52,774 bases of DNA from 66-474 sp964489055 (GTDB lineage Bacteria; Pseudomonadota; Gammaproteobacteria; Xanthomonadales; Rhodanobacteraceae). Under the pieces are notes generated by a model, which saw only the letters and a program-made list of their open reading frames with translations, was not told the DNA's origin and searched no databases. The stretch spans positions 1 to 52,774 of the forward strand of contig CAZAXF010000019.1 of NCBI GenBank assembly GCA_964489055.1. Direction: 5' to 3'. Numbering within the stretch: the first letter of the stretch is position 1; each line of letters starts with the position of its first letter. Position numbers and translations under genes: made by a program. Shown piece after piece: positions 42,089-52,231 of the stretch.

Positions 42089-42949
42089 ATGCAATACAAA
42101 CGATGGATGATCGCGATCGCATGGGTGTGGCTGGCGTTGTTGCTTGCCACGGCACGCGCGGCCACTCCGCCGCCCGTGGAACTGGTCGACGTGTATCACG
42201 GCCACGTCGACCTGTCGAAATACTGGATCAGCGAAAAATTCGACGGCGTGCGCGGGTACTGGGACGGACACCGCTTGTGGACGCGCGGCGGGCAGGTCGT
42301 CCACGTGCCGGCATGGTTCACGCGCAACTGGCCGGACACGGCCATGGATGGCGAGCTGTGGGCGGGCTATGGCAAGTTTTCCCGCGCCTCGACCATCGTG
42401 CGCACGGCCGGCCCCGACGATCCGGCCTGGCACCAGATGACCTATCGGATTTTCGACCTGCCCACGCATGGCGGCGACTTCGATGCCCGCGTGCCCGCCA
42501 TTCGCGAGACCGTCGCCCGGATCGGCGATCCATGGGTGGTCGCCATCTGCCAGTTCCACATCGCCAACAAACGCGAACTGCATGCCGCGCTCGAGCGCGT
42601 CCTCGCCAAACACGGCGAAGGCCTGGTCCTGCATCGCGGAGATGCCCCGTACGAAGCCGGCCGCGGCGTGGGCCTGTTCAAGCTCAAGCCCTATGAAGAC
42701 GCCGAGGCGAGGGTGATCGCCATCCATCCCGGCCAGGGACGCCTCGAAGGCCGCATGGGTTCGATCGAGGTACGCACACCGGATGGCCGGGTGTTCGCGA
42801 TTGGTTCGGGATTCAGCGATGCACAGCGCGCCAATCCGCCGCCGGTCGGATCCTGGATCACCTATCGATTCAACGGCCTCACCGCCACCGGACTGCCACG
42901 CTTCGCCCGCTTCCTGCACCTGCGGCCGGGCGGGCCGCCGCCCGGGTAG
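42089..42949 (+). CDS. Exported ATP-dependent DNA ligase (LigE type)
   Basis: A 286-residue minimal DNA ligase with a signal peptide (AIAWVWLALLLATARA, about residues 9-24). Adenylation motifs: EKFDGVRGYW with nucleotidyl Lys50, the MDGELW motif near 87-92, RIFDLP, EGLVLH and FKLKPYED, followed by a short OB-fold end with GSGFSDAQR. This matches the LigE family, ATP ligases sent to the periplasm in competent proteobacteria and proposed to act on extracellular or incoming DNA. GGGGGAAAGG precedes the ATG. The neighbour genes are unrelated. Main replication ligase activity would come from LigA elsewhere. Confidence 0.9.
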   Translation: MQYKRWMIAIAWVWLALLLATARAATPPPVELVDVYHGHVDLSKYWISEKFDGVRGYWDGHRLWTRGGQVVHVPAWFTRNWPDTAMDGELWAGYGKFSRASTIVRTAGPDDPAWHQMTYRIFDLPTHGGDFDARVPAIRETVARIGDPWVVAICQFHIANKRELHAALERVLAKHGEGLVLHRGDAPYEAGRGVGLFKLKPYEDAEARVIAIHPGQGRLEGRMGSIEVRTPDGRVFAIGSGFSDAQRANPPPVGSWITYRFNGLTATGLPRFARFLHLRPGGPPPG

Positions 42950-43513
42950 GCGTTTCCAGAAAGCTCGCCCAGTCCTCGATTCCACCGGGCGCTGATGCCT
43001 GGTTGCTCTCCAACGGGTGTGCAACATTGTGCACGTCTGCATCCGTTCCGAATACCAGAAAACGCGCATGCGTGGCGCGCGGTACGACGCTGCGCCGATC
43101 CAGCGCGATGTGCCCGCGATCGCGCGGCCTGCTCATCCGGCAAGTGCATCTTCCGCAGGTTCATGCACGAAGCACCGCCCGGCGTGCCCAAGGCCACGCG
43201 GTGGCGCCGGCGACCTGATCAAGACCCGATAAGCACCGTCAGCCAGCGGTTCTCCGAACGGTCGCGAAGTGCGACGGAGATTGATGCGTACGCCGACGCG
43301 CTGGCCGACGTGCTTTACGCACATGTCGACAGTCTGCGTGCCTTGCCGTGACGTTTCCGACACCCTCCGGCCAAAATCGGACGCAACAGGCGCGGTGGGG
43401 ACCGCGACCTTGTCTTCGACAATCGCCGCGAGTCGGGCCTTCCGGCCCTCCTGCGGGTTGGTGCCCGGGTTGGGGGATGGTCCGCTTCAGGTCGGTTGCA
43501 GCCGTCATACGGG
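42950..43513. other. Gap without a convincing gene
   Basis: About 560 bp between the ligase and the MazF toxin. A plus-strand frame ends at 43351 with a helical-looking stretch (SATEIDAYADALADVLYAHVDSL) that could be the decayed end of a lost gene, but its upstream part has no family features. I see no promoter, RNA or repeat to report. Confidence 0.4.
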
Positions 43514-43843
43514 TCAATCCGCAAGTCCCATGACGAACGCCAGTGCTACGTTGAGGCGTGCAAGATCCCTGCGGTCGAGATGACCAATCACATCGCCAAC
43601 GCGCTGGCGCCGAATCGTCACGGGCTTGTCGGCCATGACCTGTGATCGCGTCCGCAGTCCATTGGTATCCGTTGGCTCGATGGTCACACGAAAATCCTCG
43701 GCACTGCTGAGGTCTGACGTCATCTGGCAGACGATGACGGAAGCATGAGCATCGGGGAGCGCGTCGGTTTGCACGATCACGGCTGGCCGTGGTTTACCGT
43801 AGTCTCCAGCAGCGGCGACGGTGATGACATCACCACGCTTCAT
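43514..43843 (-). CDS. MazF/PemK-family endoribonuclease toxin
   Basis: A 109-residue toxin of the MazF fold, which cuts mRNA at short sequences. Seen: KRGDVITVAAAGDYGKPRPAVIVQTD, the central VIVCQMTSDLSS strand with the conserved T-S pair, and GLRTRSQVMADKPVTIRRQRVG before a C-terminal helix. It seems complete and is coupled to its antitoxin by an ATGA overlap, antitoxin first, the usual order. It is a separate lineage from the broken toxin at 17453-17664. Confidence 0.9.
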   Translation of the reverse strand: MKRGDVITVAAAGDYGKPRPAVIVQTDALPDAHASVIVCQMTSDLSSAEDFRVTIEPTDTNGLRTRSQVMADKPVTIRRQRVGDVIGHLDRRDLARLNVALAFVMGLAD

Positions 43844-44043
43844 CTGGCGTCAAATTCCGAGACCACCTCGATCCACCGCATCGCATCCAGCTCGCGCGCG
43901 CGATCAAGGGCTGCGACCTGCTTTGCAATGCGTTGCCGCACTTGCCTTGAACGTGCGTCGGGCACGACCAGACGCAGTTCCCGCAAATTGCGCGCGCGAC
44001 GCCGCCCGCGCATGGCCTTCATCCGTTCCGCTGTAGAAGCCAT
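43840..44043 (-). CDS. Antitoxin MazE-like protein
   Basis: A 67-residue basic protein (MASTAERMKAMRGRRRARNLRELRLVVPDARS) ending WIEVVSEFDAR. The N-terminal basic part would bind DNA and the acidic/helical end would block the toxin, as in this MazE-like group. Its stop overlaps the toxin start. The pair ends about 60 bp from an IS3 remnant. Confidence 0.85.
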   Translation of the reverse strand: MASTAERMKAMRGRRRARNLRELRLVVPDARSRQVRQRIAKQVAALDRARELDAMRWIEVVSEFDAR

Positions 44044-44105
44044 CAGATTTCCACCGCCGTTGCCTGCTTTCAGCGTAACGCGTTACGCACGCCCAAACAA
44101 GCCGG

Positions 44106-44268
44106 TGAACCGCCCCGACTGCCCCGGTGGCTCCAGCTTTTGAGAGGATTGGGGCATGAACACAGAGAAGCGGTACTCACCTGGGGTACGGGTGCGAGCG
44201 GTTCGGATGGTGCTGGAGCACCACGGCGAGCACGGTTCGGAATGGGCGGCGATCGGTTCGATCGCCAA
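44106..44268 (+). mobile_element. IS3-family remnant (left end and start of orfA)
   Basis: The sequence TGAACCGCCCC at 44106 looks like the terminal inverted repeat of IS3-family elements of the IS51 type. About 50 bp further, a frame at 44156 opens MNTEKRYSPGVRVRAVRMVL, then EHHGEHGSEWAAIGSIA, the N terminus of an IS3 OrfA transposase subunit. Similarity stops near 44268, right at the end of the racemase gene; the helix-turn-helix remainder, OrfB and the right end are missing. It is a dead fragment. Confidence 0.82.
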
Positions 44269-44273
44269 TAACC

Positions 44274-44966
44274 TCACGCCAGCATCCACTCCACGGCGGC
44301 CTGGCAATGCAGTTCGGTGGTGTCCACGCGCGGGATGTCCGGCGCGTCTTCGGCGCGAAGAAGCATGCCGAATTCGGTGCAGCCGAGGATGACGGCCTGC
44401 GTGCCGGCGGCGTGCATCCGGCGCATGATGGCGATGAACGTTTCCCGTGACCTTTGCTCCACGCGGCCCTTGACCAGTTCGTCGAAGATGATGTGGTGCA
44501 ACGTGTCCTGTTCCTCGGGCGTCGGCACGCTGATTTCCAGGCCGTGGCCTTGCAGTCGCTCGCGGTAGAACGGCTGGGCCATGGTGAAGCGGGTGCCGAG
44601 CAGTGCGGCGCTTTGGTGGCCCGCGGCCAGCAAGGCGTTGGCGGTGATGTCGGCAAGGTGCAGCAGCGGAATGTCGACGGCCGCCTCGACCGCCGGCGCC
44701 ACCCGGTGCATGGTGTTGGCGCAGATCAGCAGCGCTTCGGCGCCGGCCTGTTCCAGCCGATTTGCGGCATCGGCAAGGATGCGGCCGGCCGCGTCCCAGT
44801 CGTCGGCCTGCTGCAGGCGCGCGATCTCGGCGAATTCCGCGTTCCACAGCAACAGCCTGGCCGAGTGCAGCCCGCCCAGGCGTGCGGCGACGAGCTGGTT
44901 CAGGCGCTGGTAGTAGTGGGCGGTGGATTCCCAGCTCATGCCGCCGATCAGCCCGATGGTTTTCAT
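44274..44966 (-). CDS. Aspartate/glutamate racemase family protein
   Basis: A 230-residue amino-acid racemase of the two-cysteine, cofactor-free family. Seen: KTIGLIGGMSWEST at the N terminus, the first catalytic cysteine in ICANTMH (Cys82), and the second in ILGCTEFG (Cys196). It would interconvert L- and D-aspartate, or a similar amino acid, for cell wall or D-amino-acid metabolism. The stop lies 6 bp from the IS3 fragment, so the insertion may have trimmed DNA just beyond it; the C terminus (HCQAAVEWMLA) is of normal length. Confidence 0.9.
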   Translation of the reverse strand: MKTIGLIGGMSWESTAHYYQRLNQLVAARLGGLHSARLLLWNAEFAEIARLQQADDWDAAGRILADAANRLEQAGAEALLICANTMHRVAPAVEAAVDIPLLHLADITANALLAAGHQSAALLGTRFTMAQPFYRERLQGHGLEISVPTPEEQDTLHHIIFDELVKGRVEQRSRETFIAIMRRMHAAGTQAVILGCTEFGMLLRAEDAPDIPRVDTTELHCQAAVEWMLA

Positions 44967-45039
44967 GCTGCGCGATTACCTCGTCGATGGACGGGTGGAT
45001 TTTCCCACCTCCGGCTGCGGGCCGGATTTGCTTCGTGAC

Positions 45040-45124
45040 GATTGTCGATCAGGCCCAGGCGATGCAGGTCCCGGGCGGTCTTGTGCATCGCCTGGAGGGT
45101 GCGGCGTTTGCACCTGCCAGCCAT
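45040..45124 (-). pseudogene. Remnant of an HTH-type antitoxin gene
   Basis: The minus-strand start MAGRCKRRTLQAMHKTARDLHRLGLIDNR resembles the N-terminal helix pair of antitoxins whose family reads like DIxxAIHxTAxGLHxAGLID. Similarity ends after about 29 codons and the frame runs into unrelated sequence. A weak call by eye; a chance match is possible. Confidence 0.35.
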
Positions 45125-45151
45125 GACGGGCCTCCCCGTGACGCGCTGGGC

Positions 45152-46465
45152 TCAAGCTTTCGCCGCCTCCGGCTGCAACGCCCGGATGCTGCGCATCTGC
45201 GGGCTGGCCAAGCAGCACAGCGCGATCACCGTGAGCGTGAAGCCGGCGGCGGCGAACAGCGTGGTCAGCGAGATCACCTTCAGCAGCGCGCCGGCGAGCG
45301 CCGCAGAGAGCGGCCCAAGTCCCATGAAGGAGAACATCAGGATGCTCATGGTGCGACCCATCCATTCCTGCGACACGCGCTGCTGGATCCAGGTCATGAT
45401 GGCAATCATCACCACGCCGCCGAGCAGGCCGGTGACAAACAGCAGCGCGGCGCCGAAATACGTGGTGTGCACCAGTGTCAATGCAGCCAGCGTCAGGCCG
45501 ACCACGCTGTCGAAACACAGCACCATCACGCCCAGGTGCCCGCGCATCAGGCGTTGGGCAAGACCGGACAGGAAGCTGCCGAAAAACATGCCAACGCCCT
45601 GCGCGGTCATGAGGATGCCGAGCGAAGCCGCGCCAAGATTCAGCCGCGTGTCGGCCAGCACCGGCAGGCCCACCTGGATCGGTCCGCCCACGAACACCGC
45701 CACGAAGCTCGCGTAGATCACGAATGCGCGCAGCGGCACGTCAGTCCACACATGGCGAACGCCCGCGGCGATGCTGGCGAACACGCCCTGGCTGTGTTGC
45801 GGCGAATGAAAATCGCCGCTTATGCGGACCAGCGCCAGCGACACCAGCGAAACCACGAAGCTGGCGGCGTCGACCGCGAAGGCCATGCCCAGTCCGCGCC
45901 CGTCCGGCAACGCCTGCGCAGACACTGCGTGGTGCGCGCCCAGCGCGATCACGAAACCGGCCAGCACCGGCCCGCCGATCATGCTGAGCTGGCGCGCGCC
46001 CATGAACATCGCGTTGGCCGGGCGCAACTGCTGCGGCGGCACCAGTTGCGGCAGGATCGCCGAGCCGGCGGGGTAGGCGAACGCCGTGGAAAGCCCGATG
46101 CCCAGCGCCAGCAGATAGATCATCCACATCCGGATGTCGCCGTCGAATACCAGCAGCGCCAGGACCACGATGCACGCCGCGTTGACCGCGCGCGCGCCCA
46201 GCAACACGCGCCGCGGCGACATCCGATCGACGATCGCGCCGCCCAGCAGCATGAACACCGCGCGCGGAAACGCCATCACCGCCAGCACGATGCCCAGCGC
46301 CGCGGGATTGCCGGTGAGCATCAGAACCAGCCACGGCAACGCCACCAGCGTGAACTGGTCGCCGAATGCCGAGATCGCGCCGCCGCCGAACAGCAGGCTG
46401 AAGTCGCGGTTCTTGAACAGTGAAGGCTGTGCGGCTGCAGAGCCCGCGGGCGAAGCGGTGTTCAT
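45152..46465 (-). CDS. MFS transporter (enterobactin exporter/multidrug-like)
   Basis: A 437-residue inner-membrane carrier of the MFS_3-type group. Seen: FSLLFGGGAISAFGDQFTLVALPWLV in the first helices, the loop motif GAIVDRMSPRRVLLGARAVNA, and ten or more further hydrophobic segments. Members export drugs or siderophores; here the substrate is unknown. The ATG at 46465 (MNTASPAGSAA) is chosen; the longer frame to 46543 overlaps the tRNA gene upstream. The start is 27 bp from the 3' end of the CAU tRNA gene, on the same strand. Confidence 0.87.
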   Translation of the reverse strand: MNTASPAGSAAAQPSLFKNRDFSLLFGGGAISAFGDQFTLVALPWLVLMLTGNPAALGIVLAVMAFPRAVFMLLGGAIVDRMSPRRVLLGARAVNAACIVVLALLVFDGDIRMWMIYLLALGIGLSTAFAYPAGSAILPQLVPPQQLRPANAMFMGARQLSMIGGPVLAGFVIALGAHHAVSAQALPDGRGLGMAFAVDAASFVVSLVSLALVRISGDFHSPQHSQGVFASIAAGVRHVWTDVPLRAFVIYASFVAVFVGGPIQVGLPVLADTRLNLGAASLGILMTAQGVGMFFGSFLSGLAQRLMRGHLGVMVLCFDSVVGLTLAALTLVHTTYFGAALLFVTGLLGGVVMIAIMTWIQQRVSQEWMGRTMSILMFSFMGLGPLSAALAGALLKVISLTTLFAAAGFTLTVIALCCLASPQMRSIRALQPEAAKA

Positions 46466-46491
46466 GGGAAGGCTTCGGGATTCGGGGGGTG

Positions 46492-46564
46492 TGGGCCCGG
46501 CAGGATTCGAACCTGCGACCAGGAGATTATGAGTCTCTTGCACTAACCGCTGTGCTACAGGCCC
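46492..46564 (-). tRNA. tRNA with CAU anticodon (Met or Ile2)
   Basis: A 73-nt cloverleaf: acceptor GGGCCTG pairs fully with CGGGCCC (one G-T), D stem GCAC/GTGC, anticodon loop CTCATAA with anticodon CAT, T arm GCAGG-TTCGAAT-CCTGC, discriminator A. The outermost anticodon-stem pair is A-C. CCA is not encoded (CAC follows). CAU can be elongator Met or lysidine-modified Ile2; I cannot decide from sequence. Confidence 0.88.
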
Positions 46565-46678
46565 GTAATGACGATTCTATTTGCGCATGAACCATCCATG
46601 GTGCCGGGCGCCTGCCGCGGCATCCCTGCCGCGGCGCTCACCGGCGCGAGATGCCACTGGCCTCGCGAAAGCCCCGGT

Positions 46679-46752
46679 TCGCCCCACCAGGACTCGAACC
46701 TGGAACCAAGGGATTATGAGTCCCCTGCTCTGACCAATTGAGCTATAGGCCC
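46679..46752 (-). tRNA. tRNA with CAU anticodon, acceptor stem damaged
   Basis: A 74-nt cloverleaf with good D (GCTC/GAGC), anticodon (GGGGA-CTCATAA-TCCCT) and T (CCAGG-TTCGAGT-CCTGG) arms and anticodon CAT. The acceptor strands GGGCCTA and TGGGGCG leave G-G mismatches at pairs 1-72 and 3-70, where relatives of this sequence have TGGGCCC. So it may be a tRNA pseudogene or non-canonical gene. It lies 114 bp upstream of the other CAU tRNA in the same direction. Confidence 0.7.
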
Positions 46753-47180
46753 CATGCTCGGGGACATTCTCGCAGAAACTGTTCGCGGCGCCCGCCGCAC
46801 GCTGTGCATTGCCCACGCCCGCCGTCCCGCAAGGCCACCGCGCATGCGATGGTCGGAGACCCGGATGATCCGTTCGGATGCCGTACGGGGCTTCCACCGC
46901 GGCCCGTCTATCGGGGCTCCCGAGCCGGCTGGTGGAACCCCGGAGCTTGTCGCGACAGTTCAAGCGCATTGCGGTGCGCTGCCGCGACGACCGCCCCGTG
47001 ACCGGAAGCATTCAGTGGGGATTGGCGCGCGTGCCGATAGACTCCAAGGTGGTGCGTGTCGCCACGGGATACCATCCGGCGCGGGCGCCTGCACGGCTTT
47101 CCGCAACAGGGTTTGGATTTTCCACGGCCCGCCTCCACGCTCCCGCGGTGGCGGGGTGCGTGCTGTCCCGGACGTTTCGC
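46753..47180. other. Gap without a convincing gene
   Basis: About 430 bp between the damaged tRNA and an MFS gene. It is GC-rich, with open frames on both strands that show no recognisable sequence. It should hold the promoters of the divergent tRNA and transporter genes, but I cannot place them with confidence. Confidence 0.4.
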
Positions 47181-48416
47181 ATGCTGACCAACCTGCGCAC
47201 CGCCGCTCCGCTGCTTTCGAGCACCGTATTCCTGCTGATGGGCGTGGGGCTGCTGCACACGCACATCGCACTGCAGGGCGAGGCGCTGGGTTTTTCGGTG
47301 GCGCTGATCGGGGTGCTGACCTCGGCGTACTACACCGGCTTCCTGATCGGTACCTACACGGTGCCAAAGCTGACACTGCGCTTCGGCCACATCCGCACCT
47401 TTGCGTTCTGCACGGCGCTGGTGGCGGCGGTGGTGCTGCTGCAGGCGCTCATTTCGAGCTACGTGGCATGGCTGGTGCTGCGCATCCTGCAGGGTCTCCT
47501 GCTCGTGGGCCTGTACGCGATCATCGAAAGCTGGTTGAACGCCTCGGCGGAGGCCGGACGGCGCAGTTCGGTGTTCGCGATCTACATGATGCTCAATCTC
47601 GGCGCCGGCGCGGTGGCGCAGCAGTTCCTGCACCTGGGTGGTGAGGGCTTCGTGTTGTTCTGCGTGGTGGCGATCCTGTTCTGCTTCGCCAGTGTGCCGG
47701 TGGTCGCGACGCCGCAGCCGCAGCCGCGCATCCAGGCAGTGCCGCGGGTGCAGGTCGTGCGCATGTTCCGCCTGGTGCCGACCGCGCTGGTCAGCGCGCT
47801 GGTGTCGGGACTGGTACTGGGGGCGCTGTGGGGTTTGTTGCCCCTGTATGCGGCGACCCGCGGGATGCCGACGGCCGAGGTCGGCACCTACATGAGCGTG
47901 ACGATCGCCGGCGGCATGGCGTTGCAGTGGCCGCTGGGCCGGCTGTCCGACCGCATCGACCGGCGCCTCGCGCTGGCGCTGATCAGCGGCATCGCCGCGC
48001 TGGCGGCGCTGGTCAACGTGGCGCTGCCGGGAGCGGGCCAACTCGCGGCGATGCTGCTGGCGTTCGCCTTCGGCGGCATGAGCTTCGCGCTGTATCCGAT
48101 CGCGGTGGCGCACCTGGTGGACTACCTGGAACGCGACGAGCTGCTGTCGGCGTCGAGCACGGTGTTGCTGGTGAACGGCATCGGTGCGGCGATCGGCCCC
48201 CTGCTGGCCGGTGCGCTGATGGGCGCGCGCCCGCAACTCCTGTTCGGCTGGTTCGCGATCCTGAACGGATTGCTGGCCGGCTACGCCTTGTATCGCTTCT
48301 CCCGCCGCAAGCGCGAGGTCACTGCCGACGACCACTTCGTGCCGCTGGTGCACACCACCGCCAGCGCGCTGGAGCTGCACCCCGACACGCCCGACGACCA
48401 CGAGCGGCCCGCCTGA
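47181..48416 (+). CDS. MFS transporter (YcaD-like)
   Basis: A 411-residue membrane carrier with about twelve hydrophobic segments. Family features by eye: FLLMGVGLLHTHIALQGEALGFS in helix 1, GFLIGTYTVPKLTLRFGHIRTF (the loop after helix 2), RILQGLLLVGLYAIIESWLN, and GRLSDRIDRRLAL between the halves; these resemble the YcaD subgroup of MFS. The end is a hydrophilic tail with HFVPLVHTTASALELHP. The ATG at 47181 is chosen because the earlier frame (from 46878) is polar and unrelated. The substrate is unknown. Confidence 0.86.
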   Translation: MLTNLRTAAPLLSSTVFLLMGVGLLHTHIALQGEALGFSVALIGVLTSAYYTGFLIGTYTVPKLTLRFGHIRTFAFCTALVAAVVLLQALISSYVAWLVLRILQGLLLVGLYAIIESWLNASAEAGRRSSVFAIYMMLNLGAGAVAQQFLHLGGEGFVLFCVVAILFCFASVPVVATPQPQPRIQAVPRVQVVRMFRLVPTALVSALVSGLVLGALWGLLPLYAATRGMPTAEVGTYMSVTIAGGMALQWPLGRLSDRIDRRLALALISGIAALAALVNVALPGAGQLAAMLLAFAFGGMSFALYPIAVAHLVDYLERDELLSASSTVLLVNGIGAAIGPLLAGALMGARPQLLFGWFAILNGLLAGYALYRFSRRKREVTADDHFVPLVHTTASALELHPDTPDDHERPA

Positions 48417-48460
48417 ATCGCCGGCGGTCGCGAGCGCCGATGCCGCGGTCCTGCATCGGG

Positions 48461-49294
48461 TCAGTCGGCGGTGGCGTCCGCCACCGCGGACCGCAAGGCG
48501 CCGCGCAGGGTGCGCTTTTCGGTTTCCTCGAGCTTGCGGCCCAGCAGTTCGCTGGCGCGCAGCAGCAGTTCGCGGTCGAGCTCGTGCGGCAGCGGGGTGC
48601 GTTCGGGCAGGGCCAGGATCAGTTCGCGCTGGGTGGCATCGAGCGTGGCCGCGAAGTCGCCGGCCAGTTCCTGCATGCGGGCGAGGTTGTGGGCGGTGTC
48701 TTCGTCAGGGGGTTCGGCATTGTCGCTGGAGACCGCGTTCGACGCGGAGGCAAATTCGCGCCGGAACAGGAACTGCTTGAGCGTTTCGGCGTCGAGCTGG
48801 CGGCGGGTGTCGGCTTCGCGCTGCAGCGCGGCCGACTGGTTGCCCGATGCGTCGTTGGACTCGATGCCCAGAAGGTGCACGCGGATGCCGTGCTCCTGGG
48901 CCTGCTGCACGGCCACGCGCAGGTCCTCGTCGCCGGCGACCAGCAGCGCATCCGAGATCGCGTGGTTGCGGGCGAGGTTGGTGAGGTCGGAAAAGATCAG
49001 CCCGTCCACACCCTTCTGCTCGCCGGACTGGTTGACGAAGCCCAGCCGCAGCTTGACGTTGTCCAGGTAGGCCATCGCCAGGTGCGCGGGCGTGGGGCCG
49101 GAGTTGGTGCCGTCGTACCAGTAGATGCGCAGCAGCGGACAGCCGCCGATGGTTTCGGCGCAGTGCGCGAGGTACTGGGTGAATTCGGCATTGGCCAGGC
49201 GCATCTCGCCACGCCGCAGGGGGGTGCCGAACAGCAGTTCGCTGGCCGAGGCGTAGAAGTAACCGGCGTCAACGAAAACGGCAATGCGGTTCAT
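48461..49294 (-). CDS. NYN-domain protein (LabA/DUF88-like)
   Basis: A 277-residue protein whose first about 160 residues form a NYN/PIN-like nuclease domain: VFVDAGYFYAS with the first acidic site, KGVDGLIFSDLTNLA with the second, and SDALLVAGDEDLRVAV with the third and fourth aspartates. These ligands are intact, so RNase activity is plausible. The C-terminal about 110 residues are charged and helical and unassigned. It is a lone gene between an MFS gene (converging) and repeat DNA. Confidence 0.85.
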   Translation of the reverse strand: MNRIAVFVDAGYFYASASELLFGTPLRRGEMRLANAEFTQYLAHCAETIGGCPLLRIYWYDGTNSGPTPAHLAMAYLDNVKLRLGFVNQSGEQKGVDGLIFSDLTNLARNHAISDALLVAGDEDLRVAVQQAQEHGIRVHLLGIESNDASGNQSAALQREADTRRQLDAETLKQFLFRREFASASNAVSSDNAEPPDEDTAHNLARMQELAGDFAATLDATQRELILALPERTPLPHELDRELLLRASELLGRKLEETEKRTLRGALRSAVADATAD

Positions 49295-49345
49295 GGGTTT
49301 TCCAGATCATGCAAAGCTCAGGAAAGGCCTGATCAAACCTTGCCA

Positions 49346-49808
49346 TCGTCATTTCCGCGAAAGCGGGACTGCGGAGGCAGAGCCTGTCCCGGACTCGATC
49401 CGGGAATGCCGTAGCGAACGTCGGCAAAGCCGACGGCCCGAAGGGTGAGCTGCGGGACGCAGCGAATAATCCAGTGTCTACTCCGCAACGTGTTGCAATA
49501 CAAAGGCACTGGATCCCGGATATCGCTCCGCGACTGCGTTTGCAGAGCCTGCCCCGGACTCGATCCGGGGACTGCAAACGCGAACGCCGAAGGCGGCGCG
49601 CAGCGCGAGCGCCATGGATGGCGCGGGTATTCCGGGTTGACGGGCAAAATCAGAGTTTTCCTAACGAATGGAGAATAATCGAGCGGCATGGATGCTGCGT
49701 CGTCATTCCGGACGTCGCGTGGTGGCGATCCGGCGTCTGTCTTGCAGATGTCATGCGCGGGACGGGAAGCAGATCCCGGGTTTCGCGCTGTGCGCGGCCC
49801 CGGGATGA
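49346..49808. repeat. Mosaic of three dispersed intergenic repeats downstream of rpoD
   Basis: The 562-bp gap between the NYN gene and rpoD consists largely of repeats: GTCATTTCCGCGAAAGCGGGACTGCGGAGG with GACTCGATCCGGGAATGCC (49348-49411), CTGCGTTTGCAGAGCCTGCC..GGGGACTGCAAACGCGAACGCCG plus GCGAGCGCCATGGATGGCGC (49538-49624), and the CGTCATTCCGG..CCCCGGGATGACG element (49702-49808). Blocks recur near 37782-37893 and 28909-29020. No gene is seen. Confidence 0.8.
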
Positions 49809-49856
49809 CGATGCCGTTGTTGCGCGTTTCCCGGGTCCCGAGCCTGAACCCGGCCC

Positions 49857-51761
<1,905 letters not shown>

Positions 51762-51789
51762 AGGAGTATCAGGCGCGACAAGACCGTTC

Positions 51790-51798
51790 AGTATAACA
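51790..51798 (-). promoter_or_regulatory. rpoD: Extended -10 promoter of rpoD
   Basis: On the minus strand TGTTATACT gives an extended -10 (TGnTATACT), 29 bp before the rpoD ATG. No good -35 hexamer is found at the usual distance, consistent with an extended -10 promoter. The leader between it and the ATG is short and has no clear Shine-Dalgarno sequence. Confidence 0.5.
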
Positions 51799-51943
51799 AA
51801 ATGGAGGCCCCCGGACCACGGATCAAGGCCGGAAATGCCCGCCGGGACAGGCTTCCGGGGCGCGATTCCCATGCAAGAATCGGCCCAAGTGGTATCCGGC
51901 TTGGCTTTCGCCTTTCACGGATCGCCAGATCCATCGAATGCAT

Positions 51944-52208
51944 CTCCCCCTTCGCATGCAAAGGGGGCATGAGGTGGATGGTTTTTCGCTTCGTCCGGCA
52001 TCCCCCGGCGCTGCGCGCCGTTGCCAGGCTCGCGCATCCAGCGCCCGCCAGGCAACCCGGCCCTCGGCGTCCTGCCTCGGGCGTTCGCAAGCGCCAGTTC
52101 TCACCCCTTCGTTCCGAAGGGGTGCCTTGCCTCCCCCTTCGCTTGTGAAGGGGGAATGAGGGGGATGGCTTTTCGTCTCCGGCGCATCCCGACGCTGGCG
52201 CTTCGGCC
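51944..52208. repeat. Two direct copies of a palindromic element with about 80 bp of shared flank
   Basis: CTCCCCCTTCGCATGCAAAGGGGGCATGAGGTGGATGG (51945 on) and CTCCCCCTTCGCTTGTGAAGGGGGAATGAGGGGGATGG (52133 on), each followed by similar TTTTTCG or CTTTTCG and GCATCCC stretches. The second is the inverse of 11-55. Between rpoD and dtd (470 bp) I see no gene. Confidence 0.75.
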
Positions 52209-52231
52209 GCCTTCCCCCGGAAAGAGGCGGA

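Noticed and set aside
43239..43533. Several short frames between the ligase and MazF genes
   Set aside because: No similarity to known families, no ribosome-binding sites and strong overlap with each other on both strands.
44156..44392. A 78-codon plus-strand protein at the IS3 fragment
   Set aside because: Only the first about 37 codons match an IS3 OrfA; the rest is read through the 3' end of the racemase gene in antisense.
46754..47644. Plus-strand frame overlapping the second tRNA leader and the MFS gene
   Set aside because: It is out of frame with the clear MFS gene at 47181 and shows only Gly/Arg/Ala-rich shadow composition.
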